Shown: positions 25,833-34,762 of the stretch, one piece after another
Layout of the letters: each line of letters opens with the position of its first letter
Position numbering within the stretch: the stretch's first letter is position 1
Source: Rhodococcus rhodochrous
GTDB taxonomy: Bacteria > Actinomycetota > Actinomycetes > Mycobacteriales > Mycobacteriaceae
DNA length: 64,000 nt
NCBI RefSeq assembly: GCF_900187265.1
Contig: NZ_LT906450.1
Coordinates: 4,269,444 to 4,333,443 of the forward strand
Reading direction: 5' to 3'
The notes under the pieces: generated by a model
What the model was told of the DNA's origin: nothing
The model's database searches: none
The model's input: only the letters and a program-made list of their open reading frames with translations
Translations under genes and position numbers: made by a program

Positions 25833-26744
25833 TCAGCGGCCCGAACCACCGAAGGATGGGAGGGACGCGCTGACGACGGTCTGGGCGGTCATCCGCCCCT
25901 GCTCGACGGCGCTGCCGGTCGCCACGGCGGTCGCGCCGACCTCGAGGCTGTCGGCGGTGTTGCCGGTCAGGGTGATGATCTCGGTGTCGGGCGTGAGGAC
26001 GACGGTGACCGTCGAACCACCGATGACACCGAGGGTGATGCTGCCGCCGTCGTTCGCGGTGATCGTGCCCACGACCGCGCCCGCGTCGCCCATGACCTCG
26101 CCGAGTCCGCCCGGGATCCGGTCGAGGGGCAGCCCCGGTGTGGTCGGTTCGGGTGCCGGCGGGAGAGTCGCCGTCGGCGGGGGCGCGACGGTGGCCGGGG
26201 CGCGATCCGACGCGACCCGCGAGGTGGAGTCGTCGGGTCGGCTGAGCAGGAACCCGATGGTGCCGCCGAGCGCGATGAGGACCACCGCGGCGAGCGCGAT
26301 CAGTCCCCAGCGAGGGCCGCGTGGCTTCCCGGCATCCGCGCCGGGCACCGGGCCCGTCGGTGGCTGCCCCGGTATCCCCTGCCCCGGTGTGCCCGGTCCC
26401 GGGTTCATCGCCGTCTGCGGATTGCGGGGGTCGTAACCGGGGAGCACCTGCGTGGGCTGATAGCCGTGCGGGGGCGGGTAGCCCGGCTGGGGAGGATACG
26501 GCTGCTGAGACGGATGGACCTGGGGCGCGGGGTAGGCCTGCGTGGGCTGGTACTCGCTCCCCTGCGCGCCCCACTGCTCGTAGCGGGTGTACGCGACCGT
26601 CGGGTCGGTGACCGGCCGCCCGTACGCCTCGGTCGGGTCGTCGGTGTGCAGCACGCGGGTCGCGTCGTCGTCCGTCCCGTTCGACGACTCGTCGAGTGCG
26701 TAGGCCCGTTCCTGCGGGGTGCGCGGCTCCTGGGGATTCGTCAT
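25833..26744 (-). CDS. Proline/glutamine-rich single-pass protein with DUF5666-like domain
   Basis: 303 residues. About 150 N-terminal residues are disordered, with repeats of the PTQAYPAP/PPQPGYPPP kind. A basic patch then precedes one transmembrane helix (GLIALAAVVLIALGGTIGFL). The outer part has a Pro/Thr linker and a beta-rich domain (GAVVGTITANDGGSITLGVI onward, then TVTVVLTPDTEIITLTG), resembling DUF5666. Lies 20 bp from the preceding membrane gene on the same strand. Function is unknown. Confidence 0.8.
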   Translation of the reverse strand: MTNPQEPRTPQERAYALDESSNGTDDDATRVLHTDDPTEAYGRPVTDPTVAYTRYEQWGAQGSEYQPTQAYPAPQVHPSQQPYPPQPGYPPPHGYQPTQVLPGYDPRNPQTAMNPGPGTPGQGIPGQPPTGPVPGADAGKPRGPRWGLIALAAVVLIALGGTIGFLLSRPDDSTSRVASDRAPATVAPPPTATLPPAPEPTTPGLPLDRIPGGLGEVMGDAGAVVGTITANDGGSITLGVIGGSTVTVVLTPDTEIITLTGNTADSLEVGATAVATGSAVEQGRMTAQTVVSASLPSFGGSGR

Positions 26745-26763
26745 AGCGCCTTCCAGAGTAGGC

Positions 26764-26803
26764 GTGCGCGGCCCCGGCGGCTCCTGCCGCCGAGGCCGCG
26801 CAC
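26764..26803 (-). terminator. Terminator downstream of clpB
   Basis: GTGCGCGGCC and GGCCGCGCAC form a perfect 10-bp outer stem, extended by GGCGGC/GCCGCC around a TCCT loop. It lies just past the clpB stop and before the next minus-strand gene. Confidence 0.82.
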
Positions 26804-26812
26804 GGGGCGCCG

Positions 26813-29368
26813 TCAGGCGCTGATCACCAGGTGGTCGCCGTCCTCGCTGACGCCCACGTGGACGGTGTCGCCGTCCTTGATCTCACCGGCGAGCAGCTTC
26901 TTGGCGAGCTGGTCGCCGACGGATTGCTGGATCAGGCGACGCAACGGACGTGCACCGTACTGCGGGTCGTAGCCGCGCACCGCCAGCCAGAACCGGGCGG
27001 TACCGGAGACGTCCAGCGTCAGTCGCCGCGCCGACATGCGGTCGGCGAACTGGTCGAGCTGGATGTCGACGATCTTCTCGAGCTGCTCCTCCGAGAGCGG
27101 GTCGAAGATCACGACGTCGTCGAGCCGGTTGATGAACTCCGGCTTGAACGCCGCCCGCACCGCCGCCATCACCTGTTCCTTGTCGCCACCCGCACCGAGG
27201 TTCGACGTGAGGATCAGGATGGTGTTGCGGAAGTCGACCGTGCGTCCCTGGCCGTCGGTGAGACGACCGTCGTCGAGCACCTGCAACAGCGTGTCGAAGA
27301 CGTCCGGGTGTGCCTTCTCGACCTCGTCGAACAGCACCACCGTGTAGGGGCGGCGCCGCACGGCCTCGGTCAGCTGGCCGCCGGCCTCGTAGCCGACGTA
27401 GCCCGGAGGCGCACCGACGAGCCGTGCCACCGAGTGCTTCTCGCTGTACTCGGACATGTCGATCCGCACCATGGCGCGTTCGTCGTCGAACAGGAAGTCC
27501 GCGAGTGCCTTCGCCAGCTCCGTCTTACCGACACCGGTCGGGCCGAGGAACAGGAACGACCCCGTCGGACGGTTAGGGTCGGCGACACCGGCACGCGCAC
27601 GACGCACCGCGTCGGAGACGGCCTGCACCGCGACGTCCTGGCCGACGACCCGCTTGCGCAGTTCGTCCTCCATCCGCAGCAGCTTGGCGGTCTCGCCCTC
27701 GAGCATGCGCCCGGCGGGGATGCCGGTCCATGCCGCGACGACGTCGGCGACGTCGTCCGGGCCGACCTCCTCCTTGAGCATCAGGTCGCCACCGGCGGTG
27801 GCACCCGACGCGGCGGCTGCCGCCTCGAGCTTCTTCTCCAGCTCGGGGATGCGGCCGTAGCGCAGCTCGGCGGCCTTGCCGAGGTCGCCGTCGCGTTCGG
27901 CGCGTTCCTCCTCACCGCGCAGGGATTCGAGCTGTTCCTTGATCTCCCGCACGGAGTCGATCGCGGTCTTCTCGTTCTGCCAGCGCGTCGTGAGCTGGTT
28001 GAGCTTCTCCCGCTCGTCGGCGAGTTCGGCGCGCAGCTTCTCGAGGCGTTCCTTCGAGGCCTCGTCGCTCTCCTTCTGCAACGCCATCTCCTCGATCTCG
28101 AGGCGACGGACGATGCGTTCGACGCTGTCGATCTCCTCGGGACGCGAATCGATCTCCATCCGCAGGCGCGAAGCCGCCTCGTCGACGAGGTCGATGGCCT
28201 TGTCGGGCAGGAAGCGCGAGGTGATGTACCGGTCGGACAGCGTCGCCGCCGCGACGAGCGCGGAGTCGGTGATGCGCACGCCGTGGTGCACCTCGTAGCG
28301 CTCCTTGAGGCCGCGCAGGATGCCGACGGTGTCCTCGACACTCGGCTCCCCCACCAGAACCTGCTGGAAGCGACGTTCGAGAGCCGCGTCCTTCTCGATG
28401 TACTTGCGGTACTCGTCGAGGGTCGTGGCACCGACCAGCCGCAACTCACCGCGGGCGAGCATCGGCTTGATCATGTTGCCGGCATCCATCGCCGACTCGC
28501 CCGTCGCGCCCGCACCGACGATGGTGTGGAGCTCGTCGATGAAGGTGATGATCTGCCCGGCCGATTCCTTGATCTCGTCGAGCACGGCCTTGAGGCGTTC
28601 CTCGAACTCGCCGCGGTACTTCGCGCCCGCGACCATCGAGCCGAGGTCGAGCGAGATGACGGTCTTGCCGCGCAGCGACTCGGGCACGTCCCCGGCGACG
28701 ATGCGCTGGGCGAGGCCCTCGACGATGGCGGTCTTACCGACACCCGGCTCACCGATGAGAACCGGGTTGTTCTTGGTCCTGCGGGAGAGCACCTGGACGA
28801 CACGGCGGATCTCGTTGTCGCGACCGATGACCGGGTCGAGCTTGCCTTCGCGCGCCCGCGCCGTCAGATCGGTGGAGTACTTCTCCAGGGCCTGGTAGCT
28901 GGCCTCGGGATCGGCGGAGGTCACGCGGCGGTTGCCGCGGACGGTCGTGAAGGCGTCGCGCAGGGCGGTCGGCGTTGCGCCGCGCCCGGCGAGCAGCTTC
29001 GCGACATCGGAGTCGCCACCGGCGAGGCCGACGAGGACGTGCTCGGTGGAGACGAATTCGTCGGTGAGTTCGGTGGCGAGTTTCTGTGCCGCAGTCATGG
29101 CCGCGATCGCCTCACGCCCGAGCTGCGGTGTGGTGGTCGCCCCGCTGGTCTGCGGAAGACGACGGACGAGGTCCTCGGCTTCCCTGCGGACCGCGGCCGG
29201 GTCGACGCCCACCGCTTCGAGCAGCGGGCCGGCGATGCCGTCGGTCTGGTCGAGCAGTGCCACGAGCAGGTGTGCCGGACGGATTTCCGGGTTGCCCGCA
29301 GTGGACGCCGACTGAAGTGCAGCGGTGAGTGCGGCCTGGGTCTTGGTCGTCGGATTGAACGAGTCCAC
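26813..29368 (-). CDS. clpB: ATP-dependent disaggregase ClpB
   Basis: Hexameric Hsp100 AAA+ chaperone that, with DnaK, extracts proteins from aggregates. 851 residues from GTG 29368 ([20 protein letters not shown]), matching the mycobacterial start. Order: N-domain repeats, first ATPase (GEPGVGKT, then IIFTIDELHT-like Walker B seen as [11 protein letters not shown]), the coiled-coil middle domain unique to ClpB (about residues 400-520), and the second ATPase ([18 protein letters not shown], Walker [14 protein letters not shown]). No C-terminal IGF/IGL ClpP loop is apparent. A HAIR-type operator lies upstream. Confidence 0.98.
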   Translation of the reverse strand: MDSFNPTTKTQAALTAALQSASTAGNPEIRPAHLLVALLDQTDGIAGPLLEAVGVDPAAVRREAEDLVRRLPQTSGATTTPQLGREAIAAMTAAQKLATELTDEFVSTEHVLVGLAGGDSDVAKLLAGRGATPTALRDAFTTVRGNRRVTSADPEASYQALEKYSTDLTARAREGKLDPVIGRDNEIRRVVQVLSRRTKNNPVLIGEPGVGKTAIVEGLAQRIVAGDVPESLRGKTVISLDLGSMVAGAKYRGEFEERLKAVLDEIKESAGQIITFIDELHTIVGAGATGESAMDAGNMIKPMLARGELRLVGATTLDEYRKYIEKDAALERRFQQVLVGEPSVEDTVGILRGLKERYEVHHGVRITDSALVAAATLSDRYITSRFLPDKAIDLVDEAASRLRMEIDSRPEEIDSVERIVRRLEIEEMALQKESDEASKERLEKLRAELADEREKLNQLTTRWQNEKTAIDSVREIKEQLESLRGEEERAERDGDLGKAAELRYGRIPELEKKLEAAAAASGATAGGDLMLKEEVGPDDVADVVAAWTGIPAGRMLEGETAKLLRMEDELRKRVVGQDVAVQAVSDAVRRARAGVADPNRPTGSFLFLGPTGVGKTELAKALADFLFDDERAMVRIDMSEYSEKHSVARLVGAPPGYVGYEAGGQLTEAVRRRPYTVVLFDEVEKAHPDVFDTLLQVLDDGRLTDGQGRTVDFRNTILILTSNLGAGGDKEQVMAAVRAAFKPEFINRLDDVVIFDPLSEEQLEKIVDIQLDQFADRMSARRLTLDVSGTARFWLAVRGYDPQYGARPLRRLIQQSVGDQLAKKLLAGEIKDGDTVHVGVSEDGDHLVISA

Positions 29369-29485
29369 TGCGCGCCCCTTTCTTTCTCGGTGCACTCCCG
29401 CGCAGGCGAGTGCCCCATGTCGATTCTGCACCCGATTCCCTGCACCGGGCAGGTCTCGGTGATGTCGAATTCTTCAACGGATCAT

Positions 29486-29510
29486 AAGTTGAGTTTGTTC
29501 CACTCAACTT
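29486..29510 (-). promoter_or_regulatory. HAIR (HspR-type) operator upstream of clpB
   Basis: AAGTTGAGT-N7-ACTCAACTT is a perfect 9-bp inverted repeat with 7-bp spacer. It matches the HAIR consensus CTTGAGT-N7-ACTCAAG except at the outer base pair. HspR represses dnaK and clpB through HAIR sites in actinobacteria. It lies 118 bp upstream of the clpB start and about 130 bp upstream of the divergent globin gene. Confidence 0.85.
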
Positions 29511-29637
29511 TCCTGAGTGTAGTGACTCTGAACACAAACCGCTTGCAGACTGTGACGGACCCGGCGGTCAGTGGCCGGGCGCCCTGCAACCGACTACAGT
29601 GGCGGCGTTCGCGCAGCACGGATACAGGGAGGATGGC

Positions 29638-30798
29638 GTGGAGGCTTTCGCCATCGCCCGGGTTCAGCTCAGCTTCGCGTCGATCATCGCCACCCCCACC
29701 GGAGCCGAACGGTTCGCGACGGCGTTCTACAACGCCATGTGGAGCGAGTCCACCGGCATCCGCTCACTGTTCCCCGCCGGCATGGAGTCGATGCGGCAGC
29801 GTTTCGCGACCGCGGTCGGCTGGGTCGTCGCCCGTCTCCACGAGCCCGGCACCGTCGACAGGTTCCTCGCCCAGCTCGCGCGCGACCACCGGAAGTACGG
29901 GGTCGAGCCGCTGCACTACCGCGTCGCGGGCAACGCACTGCTCGCCGCGGTCCGCGAGTGCACTCCCCTGATCCTGTGGACGGCCGCGCTCGAGCGCACC
30001 TGGGCCGAGGTCGTCGACGGGGTCGTCGATACGATGGCGACCGCCGCGGCCACCGACGACCTGCCCGCCTCGTGGGGGGCCACCGTCGTCGGCCACGAAC
30101 GCGTGCTCCCCGATCTGGCGATCATCCGGCTCGAGGCCGACAGCCCGATCCCCTATTACGCCGGCCAGTACATGAGCGTGCAGATCCCGCAGCGCCCGCA
30201 CATGTGGCGGTACCTGTCCGCGGCGATCCCTCCGAATCCGTACGGGCAGATCGAATTCCACGTCCGACGGGTCTCCACCGGATGGGTGAGCCCGGCGCTC
30301 GTCGGCGAGACCGCCGTCGGTGACCGATGGACGATCGGCCCACCGCTCGGTGGCCTGCACGTCGACCGCGAGAGCGGCCAGGACGTGCTGATGATCGCGT
30401 CCGGTACCGGACTCGCCCCCATGCGCGCCCAGATCATGGAGATGGCGATGCGCGGCGACAACCCGCGCGTCCACCTGTTCTACGGCGGCAAGTATCCGTG
30501 CGACCTGTACGACCTCGAGACGCTGTGGCAGATCGCCACGACCAACCCGTGGCTGACCATCGTGCCGGTGCTCGAGGAGAAGGAGAACCCTTGGTGGCAC
30601 CCGGTTCCTGTGAAGGAACCGCCCACCGGCCTCAACCGGCCGATGTACGGCAAGCTCGGTAAGGTCGCCGGGCAGTTCGGCACGTGGGCCGACCGTCAGA
30701 TCCAGATCGCCGGGTCGCCGTCGATGATCCGCACGACGCTGTACGCGTTGTCGGCGGCAGGCACCCCGCGTCAGAACATCAGCTTCGACCCGCTCTGA
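29638..30798 (+). CDS. Type II flavohemoglobin-like globin/FAD-NAD reductase (Rv0385-like)
   Basis: 386 residues from GTG 29638, behind GGGAGGATGGC. An N-terminal globin domain (about 1-140) has a proximal-histidine motif DHRKYGVEPLHY. It is followed by a ferredoxin reductase-type FAD domain (YAGQYMSVQIPQRPHMWRYL, the RxxS-like flavin motif as RYLS) and an NAD domain (LMIASGTGLAPMRAQIME, C-terminal IAGSPSMIRTTLYALS). Domain order and position next to clpB match Rv0385. Relatives in this group are reported as D-lactate-linked, not classical NO dioxygenases; activity here is unproven. Confidence 0.9.
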   Translation: MEAFAIARVQLSFASIIATPTGAERFATAFYNAMWSESTGIRSLFPAGMESMRQRFATAVGWVVARLHEPGTVDRFLAQLARDHRKYGVEPLHYRVAGNALLAAVRECTPLILWTAALERTWAEVVDGVVDTMATAAATDDLPASWGATVVGHERVLPDLAIIRLEADSPIPYYAGQYMSVQIPQRPHMWRYLSAAIPPNPYGQIEFHVRRVSTGWVSPALVGETAVGDRWTIGPPLGGLHVDRESGQDVLMIASGTGLAPMRAQIMEMAMRGDNPRVHLFYGGKYPCDLYDLETLWQIATTNPWLTIVPVLEEKENPWWHPVPVKEPPTGLNRPMYGKLGKVAGQFGTWADRQIQIAGSPSMIRTTLYALSAAGTPRQNISFDPL

Positions 30799-31345
30799 TC
30801 TGCTTGCGCAGCTTCCGTGCTGCGAGAACGTTCCGCGTCAGCGAGATGGGGTTCGGTGGCACCCATCCGGCCTGCTTCGCCATTCCGAGATCGTCGCGTA
30901 CGGCCCAGTGCTCGACCACCTTGCCGTCGGCCACCCGCAGCCAATGGGTCTGCCGCACCGAGAACCGCTTCCCCGTGGGCGCGAACACCTGATCGACGCG
31001 CCCGTACTCGTCGTAGGTCACGAACGGACCTTCGTGCCGGGCCGACATGACGGAGTCGACGACGACGAGACCGTCCTCCTCCACGACGTGCCTCACCTCG
31101 AACCTCAGGTCCGCGAAGGCCTCGCGCAACCACAGTGCAGTCGCGAAGAAACCCTCGGGCCCCGGCGCTCTCGCGGCCGGCGGTTCGTCCTTCGCCTCGT
31201 GGTTGACCGCATCGGCGGACACCACCTCCTCGAAGACGCTGCGGTCACCGTCGACCATGATCATCATGGACCGCACGGCGAGAGCCCTCTTCTCCTCCGA
31301 ACCGAGTTCCGAGGTGGACGCCGGAGTGGAATGTTCGATCTTCAC
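30779..31345 (-). CDS. SnoaL-like (NTF2-fold) ester cyclase-family protein
   Basis: 188 residues from GTG 31345 (VKIEHSTPAS), with CAGGAG upstream. The NTF2-like fold is seen from AVRSMMIMVDGDRSVFEEVV, EAFADLRFEVRHVVEEDGLV and QTHWLRVADGKVVEHWAVRD, the SnoaL pattern of conical barrels. Role could be a hydrolase, isomerase or ligand-binding protein. Its last 20 bp overlap the convergent flavohemoglobin gene. Confidence 0.78.
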   Translation of the reverse strand: MKIEHSTPASTSELGSEEKRALAVRSMMIMVDGDRSVFEEVVSADAVNHEAKDEPPAARAPGPEGFFATALWLREAFADLRFEVRHVVEEDGLVVVDSVMSARHEGPFVTYDEYGRVDQVFAPTGKRFSVRQTHWLRVADGKVVEHWAVRDDLGMAKQAGWVPPNPISLTRNVLAARKLRKQIRAGRS

Positions 31346-31442
31346 GGCACTCTCCTGCCTGTGAAACGAGACGATCGACCCCCGGTTCGAGTATGAACCG
31401 GCCGGTCGGGAAGTCAACGCCGCAGGAGAAGGGAAACGGTGG

Positions 31443-32009
31443 CTACATCCGCTGCGCCGCGACCGCCCGCGCGAACTCCGGATGCGCCTGCGAGATGACG
31501 AGTTCCGAACCGTCCTCGGCCACGGACATTCCCAGCGACGCCCGCTTCGGTTCGAGCACCCGCAGGGCGACGTAGATCGGGAGGAACGACAGACCGAAGA
31601 CACTGAGCAGCGCGAGACCGTAGATCTTGGGAGCGCCCTGCACGAGCGCGAACACCAGCGCGAGGAAGATGACGCCGAGGACCGTGCAGGTCGCGGCGGC
31701 GGCGATCTGCCACCGCGTGCGGACGGCGACGCAGCGAGCGCACACAGGCCAGTCCACCGCGGCGACCTGCACCGTGTAGGCGGCCTCGAGCGCCGAACCG
31801 AACCGGTTCGATCCCTGGCGGGGCTCCGACGCGTCGGCCGCGACCGTCACCCGGACACGTCCGGTCTCGGGCTCTCCGTGGCGCGGGCAGATCGGGGGGA
31901 TGGGATCGATCGGTCGCATCGAACCGTCTCCGAGCGTGCTCGTCGCTCCCGAGCCCGGATATTCGACTGCCAACCGCACCTCGACCCGCTGGGCGTCCCC
32001 GTTCACCAT
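31443..32009 (-). CDS. Zinc-ribbon-like membrane protein, paralog A
   Basis: 188 residues from ATG 32009 (MVNGDAQRVEVRLAVEY). A basic N-terminal domain has PPICPRHGEPETGRVRV and later VDWPVCARCVAVRTRW, a CxxH...CxxC pair that could bind zinc. Two hydrophobic helices follow (ATCTVLGVIFLALVFALV and ALLSVFGLSFLPIYVAL), then a short tail ending SQAHPEFARAVAAQRM. It is a tandem paralog of 32055-32672. An upstream ATG at 32033 is possible. Function is unknown; adjacency to type VII substrates suggests a link to that module. Confidence 0.7.
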   Translation of the reverse strand: MVNGDAQRVEVRLAVEYPGSGATSTLGDGSMRPIDPIPPICPRHGEPETGRVRVTVAADASEPRQGSNRFGSALEAAYTVQVAAVDWPVCARCVAVRTRWQIAAAATCTVLGVIFLALVFALVQGAPKIYGLALLSVFGLSFLPIYVALRVLEPKRASLGMSVAEDGSELVISQAHPEFARAVAAQRM

Positions 32010-32054
32010 GCGAGGGAGTATGTCAGGCCGCACTCCCCGGCGAAAGCCGAGGAT

Positions 32055-32672
32055 CTATCGGCCGCGTCGCCTCTCCGTCTCGGCCACGAAATTCGGGTGG
32101 GCGTACGCGACAACGAGGGCCGACCCGTCGATCGGAGCCTCGAAACCCCACCAGCCCTGACGCATCTGTCTGACGAAGATCGCCGGGGTCGGAACGAGAA
32201 TGGCACCGAACACCAGCAGTGTCGCCACGCCGGGATGTTCACGCCCCAACCCGATGATCGCCATATTCACCACGGCGAGCAGACAGAACAACCCGGCAAA
32301 CAGGAACAACTTGATCGCCCATCGCGCCACCCGATCCACCCGCACACAGCGCGCACACATCGGCACGTCGAACGAGATGTGGCGCGGTACGTGCTGTGCG
32401 CGGGCGCGCCAGGTGCTCGCCTGAGCTCCGGCCTCGGTGCCGAGGATCCGAATTTGACCACGGGTGTGCCGAACCTTCCGGCTCGTGGTGACCCATGTCC
32501 TCACTCGTTCGATCTCCGGCACACCGTGCACGGGACACAAGGGCGGAAGTGGATCCTTCACGGTCAGCAGGGGGTTCGATGCTCCATCCGGCGCCGACTT
32601 CACGTCGTCGCGGCACTTCAACTCGAAACGCACATGTGCACGGTCCGATTTCGTGATCCCCCCATGTTTCAC
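32055..32672 (-). CDS. Zinc-ribbon-like membrane protein, paralog B
   Basis: 205 residues from GTG 32672 (VKHGGITKSDRAHVRFELK). It shares the layout of paralog A: PLCPVHGVPEIERVRTWV, later VPMCARCVRVDRVARW, two hydrophobic helices (KLFLFAGLFCLLAVVNMAII and VFGAILVPTPAIFV), and the closing AYAHPNFVAETERRRGR that parallels SQAHPEFARAVAAQRM. It is divergent from the EspC-like gene with 78 bp between their starts, so expression may be coordinated. Function is unknown. Confidence 0.7.
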   Translation of the reverse strand: MKHGGITKSDRAHVRFELKCRDDVKSAPDGASNPLLTVKDPLPPLCPVHGVPEIERVRTWVTTSRKVRHTRGQIRILGTEAGAQASTWRARAQHVPRHISFDVPMCARCVRVDRVARWAIKLFLFAGLFCLLAVVNMAIIGLGREHPGVATLLVFGAILVPTPAIFVRQMRQGWWGFEAPIDGSALVVAYAHPNFVAETERRRGR

Positions 32673-32750
32673 GCCGAGCACTGTAGCGGGCCGTCTGGAG
32701 GCGCGTCGCCATGCCCTACACTCTCGTCCGATCACGACAGGGGGGATGTC

Positions 32751-33074
32751 TTGACACAACCGTATCTACACGTGGATCCCGACGATCTGCGCACAGCGGC
32801 ACGCGATCTGCAGGATCTGGCCGATCAGGCCGACAGCGCGCGCCGCTACGTAGACCGATGGCTGACGGCACCCGAGATCGGGGGGTTCGTCTTCCTCGAC
32901 GTCGCCGAGCGTGTGCATACCGTCCGCTCCCGGCTGACCTCGCTCTACGGGGAACTGGGCGTGGCCACCGACCGGGCTGCGACGGCGATGACCGAATCCG
33001 CACGGACGTACGAGGACACCGAAGTCGCCACTTCGACACAGTTCGAGCGCACGAACCCGGACGTCGGCTGGTGA
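32751..33074 (+). CDS. EspC/DUF2580-like type VII secretion-associated protein
   Basis: 107 residues from TTG 32751, with GGGGGGATG 3-5 nt upstream. The N-terminus (QPYLHVDPDDLRTAARDLQD) is the typical LxVDPD-L pattern of EspC-like/DUF2580 proteins, followed by two amphipathic helices (RVHTVRSRLTSLYGELGVAT; ATAMTESARTYEDTEVATST). The size and the 4-bp overlap with a WXG-type gene fit an ESX substrate pair. No ESX ATPase or channel gene is in the window. Confidence 0.75.
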   Translation: MTQPYLHVDPDDLRTAARDLQDLADQADSARRYVDRWLTAPEIGGFVFLDVAERVHTVRSRLTSLYGELGVATDRAATAMTESARTYEDTEVATSTQFERTNPDVGW

Positions 33075-33772
33075 GCGCCCGTCCCGATGAAGCGCTTGTC
33101 GAACCCACCGCCTCCGATCCCATACCGGACCTGCTCGAACGCACCCTCGGCTTGTACTACCTCTCCCCGAGCTTCTACGTCGCCGAACTGTGCAAGTTCG
33201 TGGTGGGTACCGATCCGTGGGCATGGGCTGCCCAGTACTACGCCGGGGATTGGGCGACAGTGCTGCGCGCGAGCGATGCTGTCGACAGACTCGCCACCTT
33301 CCACCGCGAGTACGCGACCGCCGTCGAGGAGGTCCACGGCACGGTCGCCCCCTGGAGTGGGTCGGCCGCACACGCCGCAGGGTTGTACCTCACCGATCTC
33401 GCGGCCGTTCTCGACGAGCAGGCGCAGGCCGTCCACGGCATCGGTAGGCAACTCGAACAGGTAGCCCTGGCCATGTACGAACTGAACCAGGCCTTCGCCG
33501 AAATTCTCTCCGTCATAACGGATGCCGCAATCATCGCCCTCGTCAAGTGGGCCGCGGCGGGTGTCGTCGGCGCGACCGGGGTCGGCGCCATCGCCTCCGT
33601 GGTGGTGGCGGGCACCTCACTGCGGGAACTCAAGCTCATCGCCGATTCGTGGAGCCGAGCGATGAGCATCCACACCGCCGTATGGACGACCGTCCAGGGA
33701 TCCATGGGATTGCTCGTCGGTCACCTCACACAGATCGAGAACATCGAGATCCCCACCCTCCCCGCAGTCTAA
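33071..33772 (+). CDS. WXG-type type VII substrate-like protein
   Basis: 233 residues from GTG 33071, overlapping the EspC-like stop by 4 bp (GTGA). Two long helices flank a WxG turn (VAPWSGSAAHAAGLYLTDLA), as in WXG100-superfamily proteins, followed by a hydrophobic span (AIIALVKWAAAGVVGATGVG) and another helix. There is no toxin-like C-terminal domain. The pairing supports secretion or membrane association through an ESX system elsewhere in the genome. An EspB- or LXG-like family is possible. Confidence 0.68.
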   Translation: MSARPDEALVEPTASDPIPDLLERTLGLYYLSPSFYVAELCKFVVGTDPWAWAAQYYAGDWATVLRASDAVDRLATFHREYATAVEEVHGTVAPWSGSAAHAAGLYLTDLAAVLDEQAQAVHGIGRQLEQVALAMYELNQAFAEILSVITDAAIIALVKWAAAGVVGATGVGAIASVVVAGTSLRELKLIADSWSRAMSIHTAVWTTVQGSMGLLVGHLTQIENIEIPTLPAV

Positions 33773-33804
33773 GCACCACGGTGCCGCACAGAAATCGAGA
33801 AGAC

Positions 33805-34083
33805 ATGGACGAACCCGAGATCGTCGTCGACGTCGCGCGCGGCGATGCCACCCTGTCCCGCGAGATCGTCACGTCATTGCGGTCGATCGCCGACGCCACG
33901 GGCGACCCGGCCTTCGCGAAGCTCGTCGAGCAGGTGACGTCGGGTGAGCTGGGGGTGCGGGAACTCGCCGGTACAGAAGTGTTCTCGTCGATGCTCGACC
34001 GTCTGGTCGCCCCGGTCCTCGAGTCGCTGAAGGAGACGACCTTCGAGGATCTCGTCGAGGAGCGTCCCGACCCTCATATGTAA
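33805..34083 (+). CDS. Small helical protein of the type VII-like module
   Basis: 92 residues, mostly alpha-helical and acidic: MDEPEIVVDVARGDATLSRE, then LRSIADATGDPAFAKLVEQV and LDRLVAPVLESLKETTFEDL. Begins 32 bp after the WXG-type gene, in the same direction, so it is likely co-transcribed. It might be a cytoplasmic partner or chaperone of the two upstream proteins. I do not recognise a family. Confidence 0.6.
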   Translation: MDEPEIVVDVARGDATLSREIVTSLRSIADATGDPAFAKLVEQVTSGELGVRELAGTEVFSSMLDRLVAPVLESLKETTFEDLVEERPDPHM

Positions 34084-34138
34084 CGCAGATCACACTTCTT
34101 GCGATGATCCATCATCAGCCACACACAGAGGAACGGAC

Positions 34139-34663
34139 ATGAGCAGGATTCACGTGTGGCTCGCGATGATCGTCGTCATCGCGGGGATCGGGCTGACGGG
34201 CCCGACCGCGTCGGCCGCAACGCCCTATTGCGGCATCCACTGGGGTTCGCTGGACAAGGTGAACCCGACGATGGTCGCCTCACCGTTCACCGCCGTGCGG
34301 GCGGGACGGCACGAGTGCTTCGACCGGATCGTCGTCGATCTCGCCGGACCGGCCGCGGGGTACCGCGTCGGCTACGTCCCCGCCGTCCACGAGGACGGAT
34401 CCGGGTTCGAGGTTCCGCTGCGCGGAGGCGCCTACCTCCAGGTGGTCGTCCTCGCGCCCGCCTACTACGTACCGGCGAACCGGCGCGAGGTCGTCGACGT
34501 GAGCGGATACCGCACCCTGCGACAGGTGGCGTGGGCCAACAGTTTCGAAGGCCAGACCACCCTCGGTGTCGGGGTACGGGCCCGGCTGCCGTTCCGGGTG
34601 TTCACCCTCGACGGTCCCGGTAGCGGTTCGCGGGTGGTGCTGGACGTCGCGCACCAGTGGTGA
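34139..34663 (+). CDS. Secreted AMIN-like domain protein
   Basis: 174 residues with a clear signal peptide (VWLAMIVVIAGIGLTGPTAS, cleavage after ASA). The mature part is beta-rich: HECFDRIVVDLAGPAAGYRV, QVVVLAPAYYVPANRREVVD, ATPYCGIHWGSLDKV with a cysteine early, and FRVFTLDGPGSGSRVVLDV at the end. This matches the actinobacterial AMIN-like group, related to peptidoglycan-binding AMIN domains. Follows the type VII-like genes by 55 bp. The ligand is unknown. Confidence 0.75.
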   Translation: MSRIHVWLAMIVVIAGIGLTGPTASAATPYCGIHWGSLDKVNPTMVASPFTAVRAGRHECFDRIVVDLAGPAAGYRVGYVPAVHEDGSGFEVPLRGGAYLQVVVLAPAYYVPANRREVVDVSGYRTLRQVAWANSFEGQTTLGVGVRARLPFRVFTLDGPGSGSRVVLDVAHQW

Positions 34664-34714
34664 GGCAGGACAGCGGCATTCCGAATCCACGAGTCCTGGT
34701 GACAAACAGCCGGC

Positions 34715-34740
34715 CCCGGCAACCACGACCGGTTGCCGGG
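34715..34740. terminator. Terminator between AMIN-like and acyl-CoA ligase genes
   Basis: CCCGGCAACC and GGTTGCCGGG form a perfect 10-bp stem with a 6-nt loop (ACGACC). It stands between two convergent genes and can serve both. Confidence 0.85.
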
Positions 34741-34762
34741 ACCGACTGCCACGCGAACGGGG

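Noticed and set aside
26831-29971. Plus-strand ORF of 1046 codons opposite clpB
   Set aside because: It is antisense to a clear ClpB with complete motifs; the translation is low-complexity and matches no family.
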